Program-made: the position numbers and the translations under genes | Assembly: GCF_004101845.1 (NCBI RefSeq) | Contig: NZ_CP026116.1 | Span: forward strand, 744,001 to 808,000 | Origin: Latilactobacillus curvatus JCM 1096 = DSM 20019 | GTDB taxonomy: Bacteria; Bacillota; Bacilli; Lactobacillales; Lactobacillaceae | Direction of reading: 5' to 3' | Length of the DNA stretch: 64,000 nucleotides | In this document: positions 17,076 to 25,272 of the stretch, piece by piece | Layout: every line of letters starts with the position of its first letter | Position numbering within the stretch: position 1 is the first letter of the stretch | The notes under the pieces: generated by a model | The model's database searches: none | Told to the model about the DNA's origin: nothing | Seen by the model: the letters and a program-made list of their open reading frames with translations, nothing else

Positions 17076-17935
17076 ATCTTATTATCTCAACCATTGACCA
17101 AGGATTATTATGGAGCCTACTAAGCCTAGGCGTTTTCATCACCTTTCGAATCTTAAAATTCCCTGACATGACCGTTGAAGGCAGTTTCCCGTTAGGTGCA
17201 GCCCTCAGCGCTTTAATGTTGCAACAACATAACATTGCCTTTTCCCTATTAGTCGCATTCATCGGTGGCTGTTTAGCCGGACTCGTGACGGCAATTTTAT
17301 ACAACTACTTCCATGTCCAGAGTTTGTTAGCCGGGATTTTAACGCTAACCGGTTTGTATTCCGTCAACTTGCGGATTTTAGGCCAAGCCAACATGGCAAT
17401 TGGTGATCAACACAACCTATATCAACTACCGCTATTCCATCAATTAACGCTCGATCAACGGCTCTTAGTCATTAACCTAGTCATCATGCTGATCGCCCTA
17501 TTATTACTGGCTGGCTTACTCTACACCGAATTCGGTCAATCCCTGATTGCAGCTGGTGATAATCCCACGATGGCCCTCTCACAAGGGATTGCCGTAAAGC
17601 GGACGAAAACGATTGGGATCGTGCTGTCAAACGGCTTGATCGCCCTTGCAGGTGGGCTCGTTGCACAATATAACGGCTTTGCTGATGTCAACATGGGCAT
17701 CGGTGTGATGGTCATTGGGTTATCCGCGATCATCATTGGTGAACGGCTCCTTGTCGGCAAGCATTTCATCGCCAAACTAATTAGCATTATCCTAGGAAGC
17801 GTCGTCTACCGCCTCATCTTACTCCTTGTCTTACAACTCGGCTTTAACGCCAATGATTTCAAACTCTTCTCGGCCGTCATTTTGGCCATCTTCATCATCG
17901 CACCACAACAAAAGAAAGGACTGACTACCAAATGA
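17072..17935 (+). CDS. trpY: ABC transporter permease (TrpY type)
   Basis: 287 residues, polytopic with about eight or nine membrane helices, resembling the branched-chain amino-acid/PF04392-linked permease family. The central GDNPTMALSQGIAVKRTK loop is the likely ATPase-contact region. Starts in an ATGA overlap with trpX and ends in one with trpZ, so the three are translationally coupled. Confidence 0.85.
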   Translation: MNLIISTIDQGLLWSLLSLGVFITFRILKFPDMTVEGSFPLGAALSALMLQQHNIAFSLLVAFIGGCLAGLVTAILYNYFHVQSLLAGILTLTGLYSVNLRILGQANMAIGDQHNLYQLPLFHQLTLDQRLLVINLVIMLIALLLLAGLLYTEFGQSLIAAGDNPTMALSQGIAVKRTKTIGIVLSNGLIALAGGLVAQYNGFADVNMGIGVMVIGLSAIIIGERLLVGKHFIAKLISIILGSVVYRLILLLVLQLGFNANDFKLFSAVILAIFIIAPQQKKGLTTK

Positions 17936-18687
17936 CCCCGCGTATGACTTTAAACCACCTCAATTTTGAAGTTACTGATAATAATGAACCTAAACAACTC
18001 TTAAATGATTTAAATCTCACGATTAATCCTGGTGAATTTGTCGTCCTCCTTGGCGCAAACGGTGCGGGTAAATCGACTTTTTTTAATACCATTGCGGGTG
18101 ATTTAACCCCCACAAGTGGGCAACTACTATTCAACGACCACGACATTACGAAGCAATCCGCCCAACAACGCACACGGCTCATTAGTCGTGTCTACCAAGA
18201 TCCTAAGTTGGGCACCGCAGCTGATATGACCGTTGCCGAAAATATTTTGTTGGCGATGCGCCGTGGCCAACGCCGCCGCTTATTTCCCCGGCGTCTCAAG
18301 CAACAACTCCCACAAATCAAAGCGCTCGCCAAGACACTCCCGAATCACTTGGATCAACAACTCAATCGCCCGGTTAGTAACTTGTCGGGTGGCCAACGAC
18401 AAACGTTAAACTTCTTGATGGCGACGATTCAAAAACCTGAATTGCTGTTATTAGATGAACACACATCTGCTTTAGATGCAGTTTCCAGCCAAGCATTGAT
18501 GACTTTTACCAATCAAACAATTCGCGATAACCAACTCACCTGCCTAATGATTACGCATGATTTAGAGGATGCGTTGCAATATGGCAATCGACTCTTGGTG
18601 TTAAAAGCCGGTAAACTGATTGCCGACTTGAACGCGACTGAAAAGCAAGCATTAACTGTCGATACTTTACTAGACTATTTAAACTAA
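17932..18687 (+). CDS. trpZ: ABC transporter ATP-binding protein (TrpZ type)
   Basis: 251 residues with a complete ABC ATPase core. It has Walker A GANGAGKST (about 42-50), Q-loop region SRVYQDP, signature LSGGQRQ (about 147-153), Walker B LLLLDEHTSALD, and switch histidine in MITHD. It energises import through the TrpY-type permease; cytoplasmic. Ends the operon at the terminator 18690-18725. Confidence 0.93.
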   Translation: MTPRMTLNHLNFEVTDNNEPKQLLNDLNLTINPGEFVVLLGANGAGKSTFFNTIAGDLTPTSGQLLFNDHDITKQSAQQRTRLISRVYQDPKLGTAADMTVAENILLAMRRGQRRRLFPRRLKQQLPQIKALAKTLPNHLDQQLNRPVSNLSGGQRQTLNFLMATIQKPELLLLDEHTSALDAVSSQALMTFTNQTIRDNQLTCLMITHDLEDALQYGNRLLVLKAGKLIADLNATEKQALTVDTLLDYLN

Positions 18688-18689
18688 TC

Positions 18690-18725
18690 AAACCGCGCTA
18701 ACCATTTTCGGATAGCGCGGTTTTT
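18690..18725 (+). terminator. Terminator of the trpXYZ operon
   Basis: AAACCGCGCTA / TAGCGCGGTTT stem, 12-nt loop, T-tract. Confidence 0.88.
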
Positions 18726-18809
18726 GCTGCTTAAATCCATTCAATCTTATCAAGCACCAATTTATCAGCGGTTAATTAATTAAGGATATGATTAACCTAC
18801 GTTTAACAC

Positions 18810-18838
18810 TTGTAATCGTTTTCTAAGTATGCTAAATT
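18810..18838 (+). promoter_or_regulatory. pox promoter overlapped by a cre site
   Basis: TTGTAA (18810-18815), 17-nt spacer, TAATT-type -10 TAAATT (18833-18838) preceded by TGC. A cre-like sequence TGTAATCGTTTTCT (18811-18824) matches TGWAANCGNTNWCA at all but the last base and covers the -35, the expected position for CcpA repression. Confidence 0.65.
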
Positions 18839-18891
18839 ATTCCCATAAGGTTGTGCGCAACCTAATTATTGATTTAAGGGAGATCTGTATA

Positions 18892-20718
18892 ATGACAGTT
18901 ACTACTCAAAAAACTATTCCAGCTAGTGTTGCTATGCTTAGAGTTATCGAATCTTGGGGCGTTGATCATATCTTTGGTTACCCTGGTGGCTCATTTAACT
19001 CAACAATGAATGCTCTTAATATTGAAAAGGATCGTTTAAAATATATTCAAATTCGTCACGAACAAGTTGGGGCCCTTGCCGCAGCTGCTGACGCTAAATT
19101 AACTGGTAAAATCGGGGTTGCTTTTGGTTCAGCTGGCCCTGGTGCAACTAACCTTTTAACTGGTTTATATGATGCAAAAGAAGATCATGCACCAGTTTTA
19201 GCCTTGATTGGTCAAGTACCAAGCAAGAACATGAACTACAACTACTTCCAAGAATTCGCTGAAAACCCAATGTTCTCTGACGTTGCTGTTTATAACCGCC
19301 TCGTTATGACACCTGAAAGCTTGCCATACGTTGTTGATAAAGCAATCCGTGAAGCTTACAAACACAATGGCGTCGCAGTGGTTGTTATTCCAAATGACTT
19401 CGGCTACGTTGAAATTCCAGATACACCATATAGCTCAAGCTCACCTTCAGATCGTAAAAAAGTGGCTGGTCCAGTCGCAACAGACGAAGAAGTTGATCAA
19501 TTCTTAGCAATGGTTAAAGACGCTAAACGCCCTGTAATTCACGTTGGTCGTGGGATTAAAGACGGCGGCGACAAGCTCGTTGAATTATCAAAGAAACTTC
19601 AAATTCCAATCGTCATGACTGGGCTTGCTAAAGGGTTAGTGCCTGATAGTTATGAAGGTAACTTAGGCATGGCTAACCGGGCTGCTTCTAAAGCGGCTGA
19701 TGAAATCATGGCCGTTAGTGATCTTGTGATTGCCATCGGTGCTGACTTCCCATTTGCCAACTTAATTTATCGGACACATGACTTCAAGTTTATCCAAATC
19801 GATAACGATGAAGCACAATTTGGCCGTCACCATTTCTTAGACTTCGGAATCTGGTCAGATGCAACTGCTTTTGTTGAAAAAGTAATCGCCAGAAGCGAAA
19901 CGGTTGCCCCAACACCATTCTTCAAAGCTGCTGTTGCTGATATGGCAAACTGGCAAGCCTACCTTGATGTTTTAACGAACCGCGACTCTGATCCGCTTGA
20001 ATTCGAACCAATCTACAAAGAAATCAACCGGATTGCTGAAGACGATGCTGTCTTTTCAATCGATGTTGGTGATAATATCATCAACAGTTTCCGTCACTTG
20101 AACTTAACGCCTAAGAACAAATGGGTGATTTCTGCCCTCTTTGCTTCAATGGGTTCAGGCGTTCCTGGTGCCTTAGCTGGTCAATTGAGCTACCCAGATC
20201 GCCAAGTCTTCAACATCTCGGGTGATGGTGCCTTTTCAATGGTCATGCAAGACTTGATCACTGAAAAGAAATACCAATTACCAATCATTAATATCATCAC
20301 ATCAAATGCCGCATTAAACTTCATCAAGAGTGAACAAGATGATATTCCAATGGATTACTCAGGAATCTTCATTGAAGATCAAGATTTTGCCATGATTGCG
20401 CAAGCAATGGGCATTGAATCAATCACCGTTCGTTCTTCTAAAGAATTACCCGCTGCCTTTGACAAAGCCCTTGAAGTCACAAAAGCTGGCCGACCATTCT
20501 TAATTGATGCTAAGATCACTGACAAACGGAGTATTCCAGTTGAAGAATTAGAACTAACTATTAAAGATGGTAAGATAACAGAAACAATTAGCGCAAACTA
20601 TGATGCTTCTCGTCCTGCTGGCAAAGAATACAGCGTGGCTGATTTCTTCGCAGAATACGATGGTCAATCACTGAAGACATTACCAGAATTATTTGAAGAA
20701 AACGGTGTTGAACTATAA
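18892..20718 (+). CDS. pox: Pyruvate oxidase
   Basis: Thiamine-diphosphate, FAD-dependent pyruvate oxidase, 608 residues: pyruvate + phosphate + O2 gives acetyl phosphate, CO2 and H2O2. RHEQVGALAAAADAKLTGKIG holds the conserved glutamate that activates thiamine. GDGAFSMVMQD ... SNAALNF is the ThDP/Mg motif. The sequence closely resembles the L. plantarum enzyme as I remember it. The start is the ATG at 18892 with GGGAGA upstream; an in-frame ATG at 18829 lies within the promoter. CcpA control is likely from the cre site. Acetolactate synthase is the main alternative, less likely given the N-terminal region. Confidence 0.92.
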   Translation: MTVTTQKTIPASVAMLRVIESWGVDHIFGYPGGSFNSTMNALNIEKDRLKYIQIRHEQVGALAAAADAKLTGKIGVAFGSAGPGATNLLTGLYDAKEDHAPVLALIGQVPSKNMNYNYFQEFAENPMFSDVAVYNRLVMTPESLPYVVDKAIREAYKHNGVAVVVIPNDFGYVEIPDTPYSSSSPSDRKKVAGPVATDEEVDQFLAMVKDAKRPVIHVGRGIKDGGDKLVELSKKLQIPIVMTGLAKGLVPDSYEGNLGMANRAASKAADEIMAVSDLVIAIGADFPFANLIYRTHDFKFIQIDNDEAQFGRHHFLDFGIWSDATAFVEKVIARSETVAPTPFFKAAVADMANWQAYLDVLTNRDSDPLEFEPIYKEINRIAEDDAVFSIDVGDNIINSFRHLNLTPKNKWVISALFASMGSGVPGALAGQLSYPDRQVFNISGDGAFSMVMQDLITEKKYQLPIINIITSNAALNFIKSEQDDIPMDYSGIFIEDQDFAMIAQAMGIESITVRSSKELPAAFDKALEVTKAGRPFLIDAKITDKRSIPVEELELTIKDGKITETISANYDASRPAGKEYSVADFFAEYDGQSLKTLPELFEENGVEL

Positions 20719-20735
20719 AACAACCCGGCCATCAT

Positions 20736-20782
20736 AAAAATAGCGTCTCAACACATTGCGGTGTGATGGGACGCTATTTTTA
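20736..20782. terminator. Terminator between pox and pnuC
   Basis: AAAATAGCGTC / GACGCTATTTT outer stem with ACAC/TGTG-type inner pairing and T-tracts on both strands; shared by converging genes. Confidence 0.85.
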
Positions 20783-20787
20783 TTGAT

Positions 20788-21546
20788 TTAATTTTTGGTA
20801 ATGGCTTCTTTAGGATGGAACCAAACGACGTTCTTGTCGAAGAATGAGACTAAGTCGTTTGATAAGTACAAGATATAGGTGAAGAATAAGACCCAATTTG
20901 AGCCACCCTGCATTGCTGTAATGCCCCACAACGTGATTGATACGATACTTTGGATGAACCAGAAGTAATAGCTTTCTTTAAACCGTAATGTGGTCAACAG
21001 TGCGCCAGTAAACCCAACTGAAGTGGCGATACTATCGATCAATGGTCGTGGACTGTCCGTCATATTGCTTTCCCAGAGATATAATAACCCGACTGATATA
21101 GCAAAGAACAATAGCGTCAACGCCCAATTACGAAGTCCTTTACCACGAGTAGCAAGCCCCCGGACTTTTTTATCAACGTTTTGCGCCCAATCTGGCATTA
21201 ATAAGACTGGGATGTCTAACATAATAATGTAGACGGTTTGTAATAACATATCGTTATAGTTTTTAGCATTATAAGCCACAATAATGTAGATTAATGCAGA
21301 GATGACACCAAAGACACCGTTTAAAGGTTTCGTATTCGTAATACTAATAGTACAGGTGAAGCCTAACATCCCCGCGAGCATCGTTAAAAACGACACGCCA
21401 GTCATTGGACCACCGGAAATAGTAGCAGCTAAAATAAAGCCTAACCCAAACATCAACAAACCATAACTGGATGTTGTCCACCCTTTCATCTGTTGAATGT
21501 ACCACTTAGGATTAAATACACTGGTGATTGCACGATTGTCTTGCAT
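20788..21546 (-). CDS. pnuC: PnuC-type nicotinamide riboside transporter
   Basis: 252 residues, about seven membrane helices, PnuC family: facilitated uptake of nicotinamide riboside (or related vitamin) for NAD synthesis. Family hallmarks are the W-rich stretch WTTSSYGLLMF near the N-terminus, an internal aromatic pair (SYYFWFIQSIVSITLWG) and a charged C-terminus. No NAD kinase or nadR is adjacent. The inverted repeat at 21617-21652 may control it. Specificity for thiamin or riboflavin analogues cannot be excluded. Confidence 0.88.
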   Translation of the reverse strand: MQDNRAITSVFNPKWYIQQMKGWTTSSYGLLMFGLGFILAATISGGPMTGVSFLTMLAGMLGFTCTISITNTKPLNGVFGVISALIYIIVAYNAKNYNDMLLQTVYIIMLDIPVLLMPDWAQNVDKKVRGLATRGKGLRNWALTLLFFAISVGLLYLWESNMTDSPRPLIDSIATSVGFTGALLTTLRFKESYYFWFIQSIVSITLWGITAMQGGSNWVLFFTYILYLSNDLVSFFDKNVVWFHPKEAITKN

Positions 21547-21616
21547 TGAACTGAAACCCTCTTTATATGAATTTAGTTATCACTCCAGATTGTCAACACC
21601 ATTTTCCATATATTGA

Positions 21617-21652
21617 TGTACCATCTGACGAAACAACACTATATATGGTACA
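21617..21652 (-). promoter_or_regulatory. Inverted repeat upstream of pnuC
   Basis: TGTACCAT (21617-21624) and ATGGTACA (21645-21652), exact inverse copies 20 nt apart, about 70 nt before the pnuC start. It could be a repressor operator; the regulator is unknown. Confidence 0.4.
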
Positions 21653-21827
21653 CGCTAAGCATTCTAATTTAAACTCTTGTATTTAATTCAATTTGTGGTA
21701 GCTGATTTTAAAGCCTTTTTGAAAGTGCCGTTAACTTACGATTGCAAGCGCTGAACTAGACCATTCGAAAATATTTTTTATTTTTAGCGTTCGTTGTCAA
21801 GACTCAATTCAATCTTTGACCAATGGC

Positions 21828-22574
21828 TTAATAGTCTCTTTGATCAATTGACCGGAGAATGACTTCATTAATGCCCACATTATCTGGTGTATCGATGGCG
21901 TTCATTACGGCATTAGCGACATCGGTTGCTGTTAATCCAGTTTCAGTTTCACTCTTGAGAACAGCTGCTCGTAATTGCGGATCACTAATCCGGCTGGCTA
22001 ATTCGGTTTGTGCATGTCCTGGAGAGATTAACGTTGATTTAATGCCCATTCCAACTTCTTCCACACGTAACCCTTCCATCACCGCGCGCATTGCATATTT
22101 AGTGGCTGAATAAACGGATAAGCCTTCACCAGTGAAATGACCGGCAACTGAATCCGTGGTAATGATATGACCACTCTTTTGCTGTTCCATTAAAGGTAAG
22201 GCATATTTAATACCATATAGCGCACCTTTGATATTAATATCAATCATAGCCTCCCACTCATCGACTTTACCATCGCGTAGCATTGAGACGGGCATTAAGC
22301 CAGCATTATTGAATAGCACATCAATTCTACCAAATTTAGCGATTGTCAATTCGATTAAGGCTTGCATGTCTGCTAATTGCGTCACATCCGTTTGCTGATA
22401 AATAACCTCAGTGTCGTATTGAGCGGTTAACGCCGCCAACGCCGCCAACGCACTTGTTCGTCGAGCTGCTAAAACAAGTTTTGCACCTTTGGCTGCTAAT
22501 AAGGTGGCCGTCTCTTTACCAATCCCACTTGATGCACCGGTAATCACAACGACTTTATTTTGAATATCATTCAT
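21828..22574 (-). CDS. Short-chain dehydrogenase/reductase
   Basis: 248 residues, classical SDR. NAD(P)-binding TGASSGIG lies at about 13-20, NNAG near 89, catalytic Ser in TTDSVAG and YSATK (Tyr/Lys) near 155. The AARR after the second strand suggests NADPH preference. ATG at 22574 with GAGGGG upstream; the GTG further up lies inside the ribosome binding site. It lies downstream of the HxlR regulator on the same strand, a common pairing for stress or quinone-responsive oxidoreductases. The substrate is unknown. Confidence 0.88.
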   Translation of the reverse strand: MNDIQNKVVVITGASSGIGKETATLLAAKGAKLVLAARRTSALAALAALTAQYDTEVIYQQTDVTQLADMQALIELTIAKFGRIDVLFNNAGLMPVSMLRDGKVDEWEAMIDINIKGALYGIKYALPLMEQQKSGHIITTDSVAGHFTGEGLSVYSATKYAMRAVMEGLRVEEVGMGIKSTLISPGHAQTELASRISDPQLRAAVLKSETETGLTATDVANAVMNAIDTPDNVGINEVILRSIDQRDY

Positions 22575-22690
22575 TTCTTTTCCCCTCACTTTTTAGTTGA
22601 TAAGGTTAGTATATCGGGTACTTCGCAATAAACAATTACGCACTTTCAACTAACTAACGCACCTCAAAGTAAGTTTTGTGAAATCACTAA

Positions 22691-22733
22691 AAAGACGACA
22701 ACATTCTTTTTGAATAAATGTTATCGCCTTCTT
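22691..22733 (-). terminator. Terminator of the HxlR gene
   Basis: AAGGCGATAACATT with AATGTTGTCGTCTT (mismatch and wobble tolerated) and T-tract on the minus strand. Confidence 0.7.
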
Positions 22734-23113
22734 TAAATATCGTATTTCTCATGGTCTCGATAATCCAACTGCACATCATCACCATTGCTCTGTAAAAAGT
22801 CGATTCTATCTTCGCCCCACTTGGCCATCATTCCTAGGACGGAAACCAATGATTTGCCGTACGCAGAAATCGCATACTCCACGTGTGGGGGTACTTCGTT
22901 AAAAACTTTTCGAGTAATGATGCCATCTCGTTCCAATTCACGTAATTGATCGGTTAAAACTTTGGCTGGAATTCCCTGAACGACGCTTTTAAGTTCGGCC
23001 GGTCTTTGAGGTCCTGCCACAAGATGACAGAGAATCAACGGTTTCCATTTCATTCCAATCACTGATAAAGTCATTAAAACACCGTTGGTATAATTTTTTT
23101 GTGGCTCGTTCAA
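22733..23113 (-). CDS. HxlR-family transcriptional regulator
   Basis: 126 residues, winged helix of the HxlR type. SVIGMKWKPLILCHL is the family N-terminal signature; IPAKVLTDQLRELERDGIITRKVF is the recognition helix and wing. Unlike most redox-sensing HxlR proteins there is no cysteine close to the N-terminus; the only one is in LILCHL (about residue 29). Likely regulates nearby oxidoreductase genes. Confidence 0.85.
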   Translation of the reverse strand: MNEPQKNYTNGVLMTLSVIGMKWKPLILCHLVAGPQRPAELKSVVQGIPAKVLTDQLRELERDGIITRKVFNEVPPHVEYAISAYGKSLVSVLGMMAKWGEDRIDFLQSNGDDVQLDYRDHEKYDI

Positions 23114-23163
23114 GGCCTTTCCTCCACTTCTTGATGCTGATTTGTTTGTCTATCATACCATCA

Positions 23164-23202
23164 AAAAAAGGATCAGGACAATCTTATCTGTCCTAATCCC
23201 TG
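23164..23202 (-). terminator. Terminator of the MerR-cupin-CMD operon
   Basis: GGATTAGGACA / TGTCCTGATCC stem with a seven-T tract on the minus strand. Confidence 0.8.
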
Positions 23203-23207
23203 ATTAA

Positions 23208-23531
23208 TTATTCTGGTCGATAAGCCGCTTTAGTAGCGTTCATCGCCGACCATGCCTTAGGCCAGCCGACATAAAATGATAAATGCGTAATCACTTCGAC
23301 AATTTCAGCTTCAGTAATGCCGTTTTCCTTATCAATCTTTAAATGCGCTGGTAATTATTCAAAATTACCACCTGAAATCAAGGCACTGATGGTGATTAAA
23401 CTCCGTTGATGTGCTGGTAACTCTGATTCACGCGACCAAACTTGCCCGAATAAAACATCGTCGTTTAATTCAGCGAATTTAGGTGCAAAATCACCCAATA
23501 GATCGCGGCCTGCTGTTTGTTTCTTTGCCAT
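23208..23531 (-). pseudogene. Carboxymuconolactone decarboxylase family gene with in-frame stop
   Basis: 107-codon frame reading MAKKQTAGRDLLGDF ... PEL-type AhpD/CMD fold. Codon 59 is TAA (23355-23357) between SGGNFE and LPAHLKID, where family members have glutamine (CAA), so one C-to-T change explains it. Both halves are otherwise intact. It is 21 nt after the cupin gene and would be the third gene of the MerR operon. Readthrough or resequencing would decide whether it is functional. Confidence 0.8.
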
Positions 23532-23551
23532 TTTAAAAACCCCTTTCTGAA

Positions 23552-23959
23552 TTAAAGTGCGTCATAAAGCGCATTTGAAACAGCTTCTAACCATTCTGGT
23601 GTGCCGGCAGTGATGGCGACATGACTAAACCAGCTATCCTTAGTGGCCCCATGCCAGTGTTTGATGCCGTCTTTAGTAACAATCACATCTCCTGGGACTA
23701 AGTGTTGTGCTGCTTTACCTTCTTCTTGATACCAGCCTTCGCCACCAGTCACCAATAGAATTTGGTACCCAGCATGATGGATGTGCCAATTGTTCCGACA
23801 ACCAGGTTCAAACGTGACATTCCCGACACCGACATTCACGTCTGGTTCGTTCACTAACATTGATAAATAACTTTGACCGACGAAGAAGTCTTGATAAGCC
23901 ACATTAGCTTCTCCAACTGGGAATAATTGTTTTTCTTTTAATTGTTCATTCTTAACCAT
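23552..23959 (-). CDS. Cupin-domain protein
   Basis: 135-residue single cupin barrel. Cupin motif 1 is recognisable in NNWHIHHAGYQILLVTGGEGWYQEEG (His-rich, metal-binding) and motif 2 in PGDVIVTKDGIKHWHGA. This matches the small cupins commonly paired with carboxymuconolactone decarboxylase family proteins. It lies between MerR (19 nt upstream) and the broken CMD gene. Reaction unknown. Confidence 0.85.
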   Translation of the reverse strand: MVKNEQLKEKQLFPVGEANVAYQDFFVGQSYLSMLVNEPDVNVGVGNVTFEPGCRNNWHIHHAGYQILLVTGGEGWYQEEGKAAQHLVPGDVIVTKDGIKHWHGATKDSWFSHVAITAGTPEWLEAVSNALYDAL

Positions 23960-23977
23960 TCTAATAACCTCACTTTA

Positions 23978-24397
23978 TTAGGATTCAAATCGTTGTAAAT
24001 ACGTTTCAAAACTCTCTGCTTGATCGATACTCTGATCCAATTTACCATCATACCAATCAATTTTACGCGTTAGGATCTGTAAATTTGCTTGGCGCTCAGC
24101 CAATTCGGCTTCAGCTTGAGCCTTTGTTTTTTGCAATAAAGCTTTGCGCGCTTCAATCGTCGCGTCTCCTTGAGCCCGCAATGCAACATATTGCTTTAAT
24201 TCTGTAATCCGCATACCGGTCCCTTTTAGATGGAGTATAAACCCGACCCACTTAACGTCCTCTAATGTATAAAAGCGGACACCGGCCGCATCGCGTTGTG
24301 GCATAATCAAGCCTTGGTCTTCATAGTAACGTAATGTGTAAGTCGACAAACCAACCAATTTAGCAAACTCGCCGATTTTGTACTGCTCTTGTGCCAT
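23978..24397 (-). CDS. MerR-family regulator
   Basis: 139 residues. The N-terminal helix-turn-helix is YKIGEFAKLVGLSTYTLRYYEDQGLI. A long dimerisation coiled coil follows, rich in K, A, E and Q (about 80-120). There is no cysteine-based metal site in the C-terminus, so an organic or stress signal is more likely than a metal. ATG at 24397 with GGAGG 7 nt upstream. Two promoters with the 19-bp spacer and dyad typical of MerR targets are found nearby (24419-24449 and 25121-25151). Confidence 0.9.
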   Translation of the reverse strand: MAQEQYKIGEFAKLVGLSTYTLRYYEDQGLIMPQRDAAGVRFYTLEDVKWVGFILHLKGTGMRITELKQYVALRAQGDATIEARKALLQKTKAQAEAELAERQANLQILTRKIDWYDGKLDQSIDQAESFETYLQRFES

Positions 24398-24418
24398 CGA
24401 CATCCCTCCTACAAAAAT

Positions 24419-24449
24419 AGCTTATACCTTAGAGTATACTATAAGGCAA
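24419..24449 (-). promoter_or_regulatory. MerR-type promoter of the merR-cupin-CMD operon
   Basis: Minus strand: TTGCCT (24444-24449), 19-nt spacer, TAAGCT (24419-24424). The spacer holds a near-perfect palindrome CCTTATAGTATACTCTAAGG (24427-24446). Overlong spacers with internal dyads are characteristic of MerR activation. Confidence 0.75.
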
Positions 24450-24454
24450 GTTTT

Positions 24455-25093
24455 TTAATAAATAGGACGATCGCCATCAATATTCGGCTGATTAATGCCC
24501 CAACTTGCCCCAATTCCTTTTTCAGGATGATTAACTAAATCAACAACAACTTGCGCGATACTCCGTCGTGAAATAATCGTCCCTTTAAACGGTGTTCCCT
24601 TTTCAGTTAATTCGTAATCAATCCGATCTTCATTGGTCATATAGGCACAACGTAAAATGGTATAGTTAAGCGAAGATTGTTCAACAATCTTCGCCGCCCG
24701 CCGCGTGTCTTCCATGACTTCATGGCCGACTGCTTGTTCATTCCACTCACCAAAAGCACCTGGCACTTCATGATACAAGCCTAATCCACTGATATAGATT
24801 AATCGTTTGATGCCCGCTGCAGTCATTGTCGCGACAACGTTTTGCATTAATGGTTCGAACTGCCCGCCTAAATTTGCGTAAACGATATCGACCCCAGCTA
24901 AACTGTCTGCCAACAGCTCTTGATCCAACACATCACCTTCAATAACCGTGACATGTGGATTTTGTGCTAATGCGCTTAGCCGTTCAGCGTGCCGTAAATA
25001 TAGCACGAGCTCATGTTGATTTTCTTTCAACAGTTGCTCAATAACTAACTGGGCCACTTGTCCGGCTGCCCCTAATACTAAAATGCGACTCAT
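24455..25093 (-). CDS. NAD(P)-binding NmrA/atypical SDR protein
   Basis: 212 residues with a Rossmann fold: ILVLGAAGQVAQLVIEQLL at the N-terminus, GDVLDQELLADSLAG as the acidic second-strand loop. It lacks the SDR YxxxK dyad, so NmrA-like/NAD(P)H-binding reductase or sensor is preferred. ATG at 25093 with AAGGGG upstream. The upstream promoter carries the same dyad and 19-nt spacer as merR, so it belongs to the MerR regulon. Confidence 0.83.
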   Translation of the reverse strand: MSRILVLGAAGQVAQLVIEQLLKENQHELVLYLRHAERLSALAQNPHVTVIEGDVLDQELLADSLAGVDIVYANLGGQFEPLMQNVVATMTAAGIKRLIYISGLGLYHEVPGAFGEWNEQAVGHEVMEDTRRAAKIVEQSSLNYTILRCAYMTNEDRIDYELTEKGTPFKGTIISRRSIAQVVVDLVNHPEKGIGASWGINQPNIDGDRPIY

Positions 25094-25120
25094 TTTAATC
25101 ACCCCTTCTTCAATGTCTTT

Positions 25121-25151
25121 AGCATATTCCTTAAAGTACACTCGAAGGCAA
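25121..25151 (-). promoter_or_regulatory. Second MerR-type promoter
   Basis: Minus strand: TTGCCT (25146-25151), 19-nt spacer, TATGCT (25121-25126). The dyad at 25129-25148 is CCTTCGAGTGTACTTTAAGG. Same -35 and spacer length as the merR promoter. Confidence 0.72.
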
Positions 25152-25203
25152 GCCATTTTTCAAATTTAATTGGTCTAGGTTGCTACTTGACTTTCAAATT
25201 AAA

Positions 25204-25244
25204 TTGACTAAAATGAAAGTTGTTATTAATTATAATCATTATAA
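25204..25244 (+). promoter_or_regulatory. VIT transporter promoter with PerR/Fur-like box
   Basis: TTGACT (25204-25209) and an AT-rich -10 region. At 25230-25244 lies TTATAATCATTATAA, a perfect 7-1-7 inverted repeat equal to the PerR/Fur/Zur family consensus. It overlaps the -10 zone, so repression is expected. Confidence 0.75.
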
Positions 25245-25272
25245 AGTAATAAAAAGTATTGGAGGCTTCACC

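Noticed and set aside
21742-21757. cre-like TTGCAAGCGCTGAAC upstream of pnuC
   Set aside because: Two mismatches at conserved positions near the 3' end; too weak to call.
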